Positions 50,011 to 59,714 of a stretch of DNA of 64,000 bases are shown in pieces. Under the pieces are notes generated by a model. That model worked only from the letters and a program-made list of their open reading frames with translations. It was not told the origin of the DNA and searched no databases. How positions within the stretch are numbered: position 1 is the first letter of the stretch; each line of letters opens with the position of its first letter. Made by a program: the position numbers and the translations under genes. Origin of the DNA: Symbiodinium natans (lineage: Eukaryota; Sar; Dinophyceae; Suessiales; Symbiodiniaceae); contig CAJNDS010000010.1 of assembly GCA_905221605.1 (NCBI GenBank), positions 62,001-126,000 of the forward strand. The letters are read 5' to 3'.

Positions 50011-50636
50011 TAGGGTTCAGGATTTAAAACCCCTACATCCCTAAACCCCTAAACCCCTGAATCCTCTAAACCACCCTAAACCCCTAAATCCCCCAAACCA
50101 TCCTAAACCCACTAAATCCCTAAATCCCCTAAACCACCCTAAACCACACTAAACCACCCTAAGTAGGGTTTAGGGTTTAGGGGTTTTTGGATTTTGGTCA
50201 TAGGGTTTAGGGTTCAGGGTCTTGTCGGGCTCGGGGCTTGCCGTTTTTAAGGGGTCTGGCCAAACATTGTGGTATCGTCTGCAGGCGGCGGCTCGGGCTT
50301 AGGGCTTCGGATTTGGGGTTTAGGATCCATGGCCCTATACACCTCAAGCGTCCAGGTGGCTCTTCGGTTCAGGGCTTGGGCAATGCTGGAAGTATTCCCT
50401 GGAATCCTAAACCCTAAACCCTAAACCCTAAACCTCCAAAAGGAGCCTTGGAACCTGGGGCTTGCGGTTGCTCAGAATTGCGAAAGGAATTGCAGTCGAC
50501 AGCATGGCTAGGGCACCCATGTATGTGGCCATCAGTTCCTAAACCCTAAACCCTAAACCCTAAACGCTAAACGCTAAACCCTAAACCCTAAACCCTAAAC
50601 CCTAAACCGTGAGCCGACCCCGTGCGCCACATCCTC

Positions 50637-50637
<1 letters not shown>

Positions 50638-50668
<31 letters not shown>

Positions 50669-50892
50669 AAGAGAGAATGATAGAACGAGGGAACGAGAGA
50701 AAGAGAAAAAACAGAGAACAAGCAAGAAAGAAAAAACAAAGAAAGAGAGAGAGAGAGAGAGAGAGTGTGTGTGTGTGTGTGTGGGGAGGGCAGGAGGGAG
50801 GGAGAGGGAGAAAGAGGGAGGGGGATGGGGGAGGGAGAAAGAGTGAGAGGGAAGGGGAAGAGGGGAGAGGGGAGAGAGAGAAAAGGGCAGGC

Positions 50893-50952
<60 letters not shown>

Positions 50953-50961
50953 CGAGAGAAG

Positions 50962-50997
<36 letters not shown>

Positions 50998-51150
50998 GAG
51001 AGAGAGGAGGAGAGAGAGGAGAGGAGGAGAGAGAGGAGAGAGAGGAGAGAGAGGAGAGGGGGTGAGAGAGGGAGAGGGGGTGAGAGAGAGGAGAGGGGGT
51101 GAGAGAGGAGAGGGTGAACGAGGGAGGGGGAGGGAGGGGGAGAGGAAGAG
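50638..51150. repeat. GA/GAGG microsatellite
   Basis: About 510 bp of (GA)n, with GTGT (50764-50782) and GGAGAGAGA blocks. Arg/Glu and Ser/Leu frames are artefacts. Confidence 0.95.
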
Positions 51151-51164
51151 AGATCGCTGTCAGG

Positions 51165-51342
51165 TTTCAGCATTCTGCTCCAAACCCCAGATGTGGAGGC
51201 GGACGAGGCATTGGGCTTCGGGTTGGTTGACAGCTTGGTTGAGGAGAGGGTACCTGAGCCCATGATGGGTGCAGGACTTTTGAAACTAATTGGCCTGGTT
51301 CGGGATTTGGCGCGTGGCCTTTGGCAAAGTTAACAGGCAGTT
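51165..51342 (+). CDS. Candidate terminal exon, weak crotonase-like motif
   Basis: The frame runs 58 codons to TAA: LLQTPDVEADEALGFGLVDS, then LVEERVPEPMMGAGLLK and a helical tail. A-EAL--GLV is a pattern seen in enoyl-CoA hydratase/isomerase proteins, but the catalytic part of such an enzyme was not found upstream, so this is only a hint. The acceptor may be GTTTCAG (51164) or CCCCAG (51190). Confidence 0.4.
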
Positions 51343-52640
51343 AACAGGTGGGACGCGTGGTTAATTCTGTCGGGGGTTTTCAAAAATTCGGCCTTTGCCA
51401 TACCCCCCCCCCCCAAAAAAAAAAAAGAAAAAAAAACAAAAAGTCGCAGGACCTCCTTAAAGGGATCCCCGCAGACGGAACTAAGGAACCCCTCTTTTTC
51501 GGCAACCCATTTGCCATTAGGTTTTCCTCAAGCGCGCTCAACCCTCCAAGCCACCAGGCTCCCTCGCGTTCGCGCTTCTCCTGGTTCTCCAACACCGAAG
51601 CGGATATGGAGCCGCGCCCGGGGGCAAACTCATCAGTGGGTTCAGGGTTTTGGGTTTTGGGTTTTGGGTTTTGGGTTTAGGTGTGATGTGGGGCTTGGTT
51701 GAAGAGCCGTGCTGGGTTTTCAGGGCTGATGTTCGGCTAACCAGTTATTCTGGCCGGACCTTTCGGGTATTTTATATTTTCCTGGGTTTTGGTGGTGTTG
51801 TGCATGTGTAGGCCAAGACTAAGCCCTGCAGGGTTGTGTGTGTGTGTGTGTGCCCAAACAACAACCGTAACACAGGCTCAGAGGACAGGGAGGAAACCAT
51901 AAGCCCTGCCTAAGGCCTGAAACCCTGAACCTTACCTTAAGGCCTGAGAGGTGCAAAGGCCCCAAGCCCCTAAACCTAAGCCCAGCCCGACCCTAAGGCC
52001 TGAAATCCTTACCCTTTGGCCTGAGGCCTCTTAATTGCCCAAACCTTACATGTCCTCCATGATGCCTACATGGACTTCGTCATCTACGATGGACTTGGCC
52101 GGGCCGGGGCCCCTAGGGTTTAGGGGTTTAGGTAAGGTTTAGGTGGGTTTTCGTCATGCTTTCGTCCGATAGGACGCAGTCCGCTAGGACTCGACCGTTA
52201 GGTCGCATGTCCGCTCGTCCGTTAGGACGCTAGGACATCGTCCGTGAGGACGTTAAACCAATGCCCTAACCCATAAGCCCTGAACCCTAAACCCACCCTA
52301 AACCCTAAACTTTAAACCCTAAACTCTCAACCCTCAACCCTTAACCCTTAAACCCTACACCCTAAAACCCTTAAACCCTTAACCCTTAAACCCTTATCCC
52401 TTAACCCTTAAACCCTAAACCCTTAACCCTTAAACCCTGAACCCTAAACGGGGTCTGAAGGTGTTGAGGGCTTCAATTAAATTAATAAAGGCTCGGCCGT
52501 CCCAGCTCCTTGCCGCATCTCTGCAGGCGCGCATGTGCCAGGTTGAGGGCTTGAATATAAACTGAGAACCTACTTCAGTAGGGGGGGTTTCCTAAATAAA
52601 ACCCACAGTCTTAGTAAATAGTATTCGGTTTAGGGTTTGC
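51343..52640. repeat. Right edge of the telomere-type region
   Basis: Variant tracts CCCTTAAA (52300-52450), TTTTGGG (51640-51680) and short CCCTAAA end here; after the TTTAGGG at 52629 no further tract is seen. It also contains a GT microsatellite (51836-51852) and the micro-hairpin string at 52163. I see no supported gene. Confidence 0.75.
52163..52252. repeat. String of 14-bp micro-hairpins with GNNA loops
   Basis: Five perfect hairpins, each a 5-bp stem with a four-base loop: 52163-52176, 52178-52191, 52192-52205, 52216-52229 and 52239-52252. Stems are CGTCC/GGACG, AGTCC/GGACT, CGACC/GGTCG, CGTCC/GGACG, CGTCC/GGACG; loops GATA, GCTA, GTTA, GTTA, GTGA. The fourth is nested in an outer ATGTCC/GGACAT pair (52208-52238). 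Confidence 0.85.
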
Positions 52641-52970
52641 TGTGGGTTGATTGGGATGTCGGGTTCAGATTCAGCCTGAGGGCAAGGGATTATAAATGTC
52701 CCACTCACTGGACTCCGCACAGGCCATTTGGCCTGCTGCTGCTGGGCGCCGTGGCCACAGCGATGATGGAGCAGGACAGCTGTGCCTATCATCCGGTTTC
52801 AAGGTCTCATGCATTCATGATTTGGTCATGTGAATGCCGTAATTGAATTTGGCTCAGGTCAGGTCTGGCCAGTTCATTTGAAAAAACAAGTAAGAAGGAC
52901 CACTCAGGACTAGCTAACGTTGATGAGGTCCACATCGCCAGTTTTCTGTCCATAGGTCCTCGCGCCGCCC

Positions 52971-53670
52971 ATGTCGAAAGGTGCGAACAGCGAGTACTGG
53001 CGCAATGTCACAAGGATGGGTGTGCCTCGGCCTTTCTGTGCAACATGTTTATTTCCTGGTGTTAAAACAAGCGCTTTTCATAGTAGACAGTATTTGCTTT
53101 TCTTGCAAGGAGGACAGGGCCGACCAGCGCTGGAGAAACCAATGGGGCGCAAAGGCCAAGCCAAGGCCTGAGAGCAAGCCAAAACCAAAACCAAAAAGCA
53201 AAATGAAGGGAGGCAAGGCTAAGGGACAAGCGGCCTTTGCCCAAGCCTCCCCAGCCCAGGCCGCTCCAGCCCAGGCCGCTCCAGTCCAGGCCGCTCCAGT
53301 CCAGGCCGTTCCAGTCCAGGCCGCTCCAGCTCAGGCCGCTCCAGCCCAGGCCGTTCCAGTCCAGGCCTCTCCAGCCCAGGCTGCTCGAGGTCAGGCCGCT
53401 CCAGCTCAGGCCGCTCCACCCCAGGCCGCTCCTCACCAGGCCGCTCCAGCCCAGGCCCCTCAGGCCGCTCCACCGCCCGCACCAAGGCCAACACGTTGCG
53501 AGGGACCAGTCCCTCGCAACGTGTTCGGTCCAGGCCCGGGACAGGACGTGGCCAGCGCTTCCATTGGTGGAGTCCAGATCCATGTGCATGCGCCTGCTGG
53601 GCCCACCGCTGCCGAATTGTCCGAGGTTGTGGCCATGGCCAAGGACTTCATGCGGCCTGCTTGGGATTAA
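52971..53670 (+). CDS. Ala/Gln/Pro-repeat protein, probably two exons
   Basis: A likely start ATG at 52971 (MSKGANSEYWRN) is followed by a short intron (donor GTCACA at 53007 or GTGCCT at 53022; acceptor TTGCAAG ending 53109) and a long exon 53110-53670. The latter has a Lys/Pro linker (PESKPKPKPKSKMK), about 20 tandem AQAAP/VQAAP units, then a unique C-terminus (GVQIHVHAPAGPTAAELSEV). The repeat is coded by 15-bp units that still look freshly duplicated. A TAA closes the frame. Function unknown; no domain recognised. Downstream exon-like pieces to 54396 may belong to the same gene through alternative splicing. Confidence 0.55.
53490..53525. repeat. Perfect 17-bp inverted repeat within coding sequence
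   Basis: AACACGTTGCGAGGGAC and its exact inverse, separated by CA, lie directly after the AQAAP repeats in the open frame. Confidence 0.9.
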
Positions 53671-53726
53671 GTAATTTGTTTAGCTGTTTTGTTGTTCAAT
53701 CAATGACTTTAATCTTGTTATGTCAG

Positions 53727-53888
53727 CTAAGGCTGGAAGGGGCATCTTCGTTTCGATTGGCCGAGGCCCGACGAATCGAGGAGCATCGACGGGCCGTTCA
53801 AAACAATGTGCAGCAAAGCCAAAACAACGTCCGGGCCAACCAGCTGAAGGCTTGGCACCGACTAAGAAGTCTAGAATTGGGCCATTGA
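53727..53888 (+). CDS. Candidate exon, charged helix
   Basis: Acceptor TATGTCAG, frame LRLEGASSFRLAEARRIEEH, then RRAVQNNVQQSQNNV and a stop. The composition is a convincing amphipathic helix. If the upstream exon ends at TGG|GATTAAG (a GA donor, as reported in some dinoflagellates) it joins in phase 0; otherwise it is a separate gene. Confidence 0.45.
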   Translation, partial: LRLEGASSFRLAEARRIEEHRRAVQNNVQQSQNNVRANQLKAWHRLRSLELGH

Positions 53889-53922
53889 CTAACTAGCCAG
53901 CTTAATAAACCCACTAAAAAAG

Positions 53923-54072
53923 ATGAATCAGATTCGCCGGCTTCAGTGCTTTCATCACCAGGCCAAGGAGCTGGACCTGAAGAACCGCGAGGCCGAGGCC
54001 CGTTTGTGTCAGGCTGAGGCTGCGAAGAGGGCGAAGGCACGGTTTCAAAGCGGGTTGGGTGTCCAGATGTAG
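53923..54072 (+). CDS. Small ORF or exon, coiled-coil helix (49 aa)
   Basis: MNQIRRLQCFHHQAKELDLK, then NREAEARLCQAEAAKRAK and a short end before TAG. Highly charged heptad-like helix. A second frame over the same bases (ESDSPASVLSSPGQGAGPEE) would also be acceptable if the preceding exon ends in phase 1, so the true frame is open. Confidence 0.4.
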   Translation: MNQIRRLQCFHHQAKELDLKNREAEARLCQAEAAKRAKARFQSGLGVQM

Positions 54073-54111
54073 GGCACATGTAGAGACTGAGACTGTGATT
54101 CTTTCTATAGG

Positions 54112-54396
54112 ATTTTTGGCCCCTTCGTTCAGGACTCTGGCAGTGCACGTGGCTCCATGGACTCCGGCCCAACCTCCAGCAGGGACCCACCTCCGCCTTC
54201 ATTGCCTTCCGGCCCAGCCTGCAGCAGGGACCAACCTTCGCCTGCAGTGTCTTCGTCTGCCTCCGCGTCTTCATCGCCTAAGGCTAAGAAGAAGAAAAAG
54301 AAGAAGGCGGGCAAGAAGGGCAAGAAGGGCAAGTCCAAGAAGGAGGACGCAAAAGCACCAGACAGTGGCCGCAGCGGCAAGCGGGCAAGGCCATGA
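54112..54396 (+). CDS. Terminal exon, Ser/Pro then Lys-rich
   Basis: Acceptor TTCTATAG, frame IFGPFVQDSGSARGSMDSGP, Ser/Pro-rich middle, then a poly-Lys block (KAKKKKKKKAGKKGKKGK) and TGA. AATAAA follows at about 54430. The basic tail suggests nuclear or nucleic-acid contact. An internal ATG at 54157 would give a 79-aa product. Confidence 0.5.
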   Translation: MFGPFVQDSGSARGSMDSGPTSSRDPPPPSLPSGPACSRDQPSPAVSSSASASSSPKAKKKKKKKAGKKGKKGKSKKEDAKAPDSGRSGKRARP

Positions 54397-54419
54397 ATGG
54401 CCTTGATTGTTAAATATTA

Positions 54420-56134
54420 ACATTAAATGAATAAACAGGACAATCCTGGTCCATGGTCTCATGGTCTCTGCTACCCGGTTGAAAGGCCAGCCTTGCCCAC
54501 CCGTGTCCTTGCCCTGTAGTCTGGGCCCTGTTCGCAGTTTGGACATGTTTGGACCATCCGCAAGCAGGCAGGAAAAAAAAGGCATGTGGACTCCTGCTCA
54601 CAGTTGCACACACCGTAGGCTCATTGCTAGGTGCCGGACCCTGTACCCCCCATCAGCAGTATGTGTACAGGGCTTTCAGGGTTTTTTGGTTGTCTGGGCT
54701 TTCACTTGTCTCAGCCATGACAATCTGATCTTCGGCAGGACCGCCTGGCCAGTGCGACTTTCTTCAAGTGTCTCGGGCCTTGATTCATCGGTTGTGGTCT
54801 TCAGCAGGTCTTAGGGCCGGGTTTGATGGGTTTACCTTGTGGGGCACTATACTTTGTCTTGGGCATCGGTCATTCAAACGATGCTGCGAAAAAAAAATCA
54901 GACTCGCAAAACCTCCTGCCAGGGGTTTTCGTCCTGGTTCATGTTGATCGCCTGTGCCAGGACTTACATGTTTCCGGACATGGCCGTCCTTCTGCGTCGG
55001 AGGCTTCTGATGCTTTCTTGAAGCGGGCCTGTCTGGCATAACAAGTCGAATCTTGCAGGTGTGTCAATGTCTCGCATTTTAGCGAGGGTTCGGCCTGGGG
55101 TCTGTGCAGCCATGACGACAGGTCTGACATCGACTTCATCCATGTCCCTGGCAGGCTCGTGGCCTTGATTAATTAGTTAATTTTAATGCATTCCAGGAGC
55201 CAACAACACGATTGAAAGGTCATTTAGCATTCAGAAGAGAACAGTATGCGCAATGTAAGAGCAACACTTCGTACCAGGAGCATTGGTAGTTCAACTAGTA
55301 ATTTAAAGAATGCATACATGCATACTCACCATAATAGTCTTAGTCCAACAACCTGCCAGGAAAAGCCTCGACAGCTTCAAGTGCATTGCTAGGCCTGATC
55401 ACCGTGACTGAAGCAGTCCTTTTTGGATTCCGGGGGTGACGGGACTCTGTACTCTTTCCAGGACTCGGACTGACTTCATGGCTCTGCGCTCTTCACCAAA
55501 GGCCAGTGACTCTGCTCCAGTCCTGTATCTGGAACTGGATACAGCAACCCATTGCCAGGTCGTTTTGGTTCCAGTCCCAGAGCCTTCTTGTGGAAGGCCC
55601 GCCCTTGTTTCCTTGCAAGCCGGCTTGAGGGTCTTCACTTGACAGGTCGAGGGCGACAGTGGTAGGCCTGCTGTTGGCTTTGCATTCAATCCATTCAGTC
55701 AGTCTGCATGCTTGCTGAAGCTGCTCAGTCCTTGCGACACCAGGCCTGGCCTCGACATGGGTAATTGCCATCCATGTGGAAGGCCGGGGCTCATCATCTC
55801 ATTGCTATATTACTTTGAGTTGCCGGGTTGTGGGGTCTGACTTGCTGGCGCATGACAGCTAGTGGTTGAAGCATGTGCTGCTGCCGCAGGCTCTGATCTG
55901 AAGCTGACTTGCCACATGTAATCAGAGGCAGACCGAAGCATGACAGCAACTCACGACATGATGATTAATTAGGCCAGGACTGTACTGTTAGGAGATGAGG
56001 CTCATCAGGGCCATGGACTTGGCAGAACTGGGCACTGACATGGCATTTTAGTCATATTGACGGACTAGACCGAGTTAGGCGCTGACTTGGTATCACATGT
56101 GGACTAGTAGGACTAGTGGCCTTTCAGCTTCAAA
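54420..56134. other. Intergenic or intronic, no gene supported
   Basis: Unique sequence without telomere-type repeats. Short open frames occur on both strands but none has convincing composition plus borders. Contains TTAATTAATTAAT-type AT stretches near 55170 and 55965 and a TGCATACATGCATAC stretch at 55308-55325. Confidence 0.5.
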
Positions 56135-58271
56135 ATGGCGAGGCTGGCACCCGTTCAGATGGTCCCACCAGGGCCTCCCCCGTCGGACGAGGTCTTGTTC
56201 AGGCCACGTGAAAGTTGGACACCGCACCGTTCAGGGCTGCCGGACTTGAGGGTCTGGCAGGACGCGGTCAAATGCGTGCCTCGGCTTGTGGTGATGCAAT
56301 GATGGATGGCATTGTTTAACGGTTTAGATTCAAAAGGTCCTTCATGTGCATTTTTCAACATTTCCAGACTACCCAGGTTGTGCTCAAGATCAGGGCCAAC
56401 GCACCCGATCTTTACGCCGCTATGGTGAGGCTCGATCTCGATGTAGAGACATGGGCCGCTCCTTGTCTAACTTGCGTAATAATTTTAAATGAGTCATCCC
56501 AAAGTTAGTACTTCATGCATATCTTGCCGGTGCTCGCTGTGGCTTGCTTGTTTCATGCCCTCATCTAAGGGGGTCTTATCGCTCCTGTCGCATTCGGAGG
56601 GGCGCAATGACGCTCACGCGATAGTCTCGCGCTTGCTGGTTGCTCGGTATCTGGACGGCATTCATTGTCATGTTCTTGTCTTGAGCAGCACATAGCCCTG
56701 GACGAGAAGCTGTGAATGAAAGCACCGCCGAGGTCGGTCAACCACGACGTCAGCAAGGCCGTGAGTGCGTTTGTGCGCGAACGCATGGACTACTATCGCG
56801 ACTTGGCCGAAGCTTTCAAGGTTTGGGATATAGGGCACTAGGGCTGTCAATTTCGATTCAGGAACATGGATTCATCAGGGTAGACATCATTTCGCCCTCG
56901 TTGTCGTTGGCACTGCGTTCTGCCCACTTAGACGACAGCCTCATCGTCCTCTACGACTTCGGGGTCAAGGGCCAGGACAAAAAGGGAGGGGGCGCGGACC
57001 CAAACAAGTCGGGGCCGAGGTCGGCCATGCGGACGGACTGTTTCACTTTTGGCGATTGGCAAAGATCGGTGGTTGGCCCGGGCCAAGGACAGGGCAAAGG
57101 CCAAGGTCCAGGACAGGGCAAAGGCCAAGGTCCAGGACAGGGCAAAGGGCAAGCAGGCCCTGCCCCCACGCAAGGCCCAGCCCCAGCCCAAGGCCCAGCG
57201 CAAGGCCCAGCCCAAGAGCAAGCCCCAGCCCCAGCCCAAGAAGGCTCAGCCCCCACACAAGGCCCAGCCCCAGGCCAAGGGCAAGCCCCAGCCCCAGCCC
57301 AAGGCCCAGCCCAAGGAGCCCAAGACCCCGCCAAACCGATTCCCCAAGGCCCGTCTTCCAGCACAGGCCCAGATTCCGGCCCACCTCCAGGTTTCACGAC
57401 AGCGGATGCCAAAGTCGAAATTGAGGAGGACTTGACTGGCGACCCATGGAACAACGGGGTAGCCAGGCTGGAGGCTGAGGAGAAGGAGAGGCAGCAGAAG
57501 GAGGACTTGGCCAAAGCCGCCAAGGCCAAGCAGGAGGCCATTGCCAAGTACGAAGCAGAGAAGAAGGAGGCCGAGGCAAAGGCCGCGACCAAAGCCAAGG
57601 AGGCGGCTGAGGCCGAGGAAAAGGCCAAGAAGGCGGCCGAACCTGCGGCGGATGCGAAAAAAAAAGCGGCCGAGGAAGAGGGGGAGGTGGCCGAGAGCCA
57701 GTCCGAGCAGATGTCCAGGCGAGAGGCGGAGCTCCTCGGCATGAGGCAAGGGGCCAAGGACCGAAGACAGTTGGTGCTCAACGCTTCGCAGAAGCCTGCC
57801 AAGGAGGAGGAAAGGGCAGAGGAGGAGAAGAAGGACAACGAGGAGGAGAAGAAGGACAACGAGGAGGAGAAGAAGGACAACGAGGAGGAGGAGGATTGGT
57901 GGGAGCAGGCCAAGGGCAAGGCCAAGAAGGGGAAAGGCAAGACTGGCGGCCAGGGCTGGGGCCAGGGCTGGGGCCAGGACTGGGCCCAGGACCAGTGGGG
58001 TGGCGCAGGTGGCCAAGACTGGAAGGGCAAGGGAGGCGATCGGGGATCTGGTTGGGAGACCCAGAGCTTGAAAGATCAGATCTGGGGAGAGTCTTGGGAC
58101 CAGGAATGGGACGACAAGCCATGGGTGTATCACCAGGGCTGCTGGTATTGTTGGAACAAGGCCACAAACCAGTGGGAGAGCGCCTTCGCTGCATGGACAC
58201 ACCCTCAGACACAGACGAGAGAGAGGGCAGACAGAGAAAGAGAGCGAGGGAGAGAGGAAGGAGAGAGATAA
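56135..58271 (+). CDS. Multi-exon gene: Pro-rich start, helical middle, Lys/Gln/Pro, coiled-coil and Gly/Trp-rich end
   Basis: Exon 1 56135-56290 (MARLAPVQMVPPGPPPSDEV and on; donor GTGATG), exon 2 56368-56475 (TTQVVLKIRANAPDLYAAM and on; acceptor TTTCCAG, donor GTAATA or GTGAGG), exon 3 56689-56820 (HIALDEKL, in-frame TGA, then MKAPPRSVNHDVSKAVSAF), last exon from about 56934. All three first joints are phase 0. The last exon ends in a clear frame: coiled coil rich in Lys/Glu/Ala (about 57420-57900), KKDNEEE repeats, Gly/Gln/Trp repeats (GQGWGQGWGQDWAQDQW) and a WW-like end (WVYHQGCWYCWNKATNQW). The start of the last exon is ambiguous between two frames. TAA at 58269 is followed by AATAAA. 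Function unknown; the Trp-rich part resembles the linker of the 2609-aa retroelement protein. Confidence 0.6.
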
Positions 58272-59700
58272 AATAAATGTACTTTTACATGCACATATGT
58301 GCAGTGTGGACCAAGGCGCGTATTCCAGTGATGATTGAGGACCTGGACCGCCCCGCCCGACGCCTTTCAATGGTCACCTGGCAGCAAGTCAGTGACTGAG
58401 GCTGATCCTAAGTGGTAGTGGGCACACAGACAGAAGCTGCTTCCTGCTGGCATTGAGGCTATCTGAATAATCGCATTGGCCATGACGTTCCAGCGCTGGG
58501 GTCCGGCCTTGGCCTGTCCAATGAAATAATGAGCGAGGACTACATTACAGTGACTACGGACATAAATCCTTGACTCTAGTATGTCAACTGCTTTACAGTT
58601 ACAGGACAGGGCCATTGCCAGAGTACATGCTGCTGGCGTTTTTCATGGCACAGGAATGGCCAGAATGGCCTAGTCTGACATCGGTGCATTACTCATGTTT
58701 AAAGCAGCGTTGCCCGTGACTGCATGCCATGTACAGTGCAACTGGGGTTAGAGCTTAGAACATGATTGGTTCAACTTGCCCACTGGCAGGCTTGGTGTCA
58801 GCTCGGGGTCGCTGGACAGGCGCTATTTCCAATCACTGTCATGGCTTTGTGCTGCGCTTGTCCTCACATCATGCAGGTGGTCCTGCTCTGGGCACTCCCC
58901 CCCCCACCCCCACCCCCCGCCCCCCTCCCCGCCCACCCCACCCCCCCCCCCCCCCCCGCCCCTCCCCCCACCCCCCACCACCCCCCGCCCACCCCCCTCC
59001 ACCACCACCCCCTTCTTTCATTTTTGAAGGCTACGACGCAATGTTGGCATGGGCCTGCTGCAAAGGCGTACACCGCCTCGCCTAACAACATGTTGGTTGT
59101 ACTTGTCATTCTTAGCCGCCATGACATGATCCACCCCTCTTGTCGACCTGTCCTCTCGGTTGCATTCCTTTCAGGCCCAGGGCGTTCGTCTTGTCCTGCT
59201 GATGATCTGGGCACTCCCTGCCCAGCAGATGATGCACACTGCTTTGTCGTTCTCTGAGGTGTGTCAGTTTAGTTCATGGTTTGGGCCTCTAAGTCTAAGT
59301 GGTCTAGTCTGATGGCGTGATCGTTCTTTCAGCATGGCTGCAGGTCGCCCGGTCTGGACATGGTTTGGACGAGGCTAGGGCTTTCACTCAGACTCACAGG
59401 TAAGTAGAGTGCTCCAGCCGGGAATCCTGAGTCGGGCCAAACATTCTTCCAGTCAAATCTGGCAGGTACCTTGTGCTGCTGGGTCCCCCGTGATGATCGC
59501 CTTGCCGGCCGGACATGTTTTCATCGCTGAGAGCGACTGAGGAATCAGAATCATAATGTCGACTCAGCTTGGTTGATTTGTTGTTTGCAGTCCTGGTCCG
59601 GGTATCCTTGCTCATGGAATTTGCAACTGTCATGGGCATTTTCCGTCGGGTTCAAGGGACAGAGCAGCAACTCTCAGTTTAGCTTGACAGACGACTTTCT
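58272..59700. other. Mostly non-coding, with C-rich tract
   Basis: A C/CA-rich tract at 58897-59018 gives spurious Pro-rich frames. Apart from the exon at 59176 I see only short splice-like motifs (for example TTCTTTCAG at 59331 and CACAG|GTAAGT at 59398) without a frame I trust. Confidence 0.5.
59176..59256 (+). CDS. Candidate exon, hydrophobic helix
   Basis: 27 codons between acceptor CCTTTCAG and donor GTGTGT: AQGVRLVLLMIWALPAQQMM, then HTALSFSE. Both borders canonical; could be a membrane-spanning or buried helix. Gene not identified. Confidence 0.45.
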
Positions 59701-59714
59701 CAGCTCAACCCGGC

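Noticed and set aside
50475-50535. Exon-like frame IAKGIAVDSMARAPMYVAIS as crotonase part
   Set aside because: It lies upstream of the GLVDS exon, the reverse of the order in that family, so the pair does not support one enzyme.
50595-51265. Ser/Leu- and Arg/Glu-rich proteins
   Set aside because: Translation of the GA microsatellite. Only the end of the region (from 51165, another frame) looks coding.
1-52640. A chromosome end (true telomere)
   Set aside because: Tracts are short, degenerate and in both orientations, with exons, MITEs and a retroelement between them.
53062-53589. Minus-strand Gly/Leu/Trp frame
   Set aside because: Antisense of the AQAAP repeat.
57049-58370. Long minus-strand frames over the 56-58 kb gene
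   Set aside because: Antisense of GC-rich Lys/Glu/Ala repeats; the + frame has better composition, a stop and a poly(A) signal.
58762-59257. Pro-rich proteins over 58.9-59.0 kb
   Set aside because: Frames depend on a C/CA low-complexity tract present in three frames.
59381-59398. Exon ending at CACAG|GTAAGT
   Set aside because: The donor is good, but no frame back to an acceptor is both open and natural; left unannotated.
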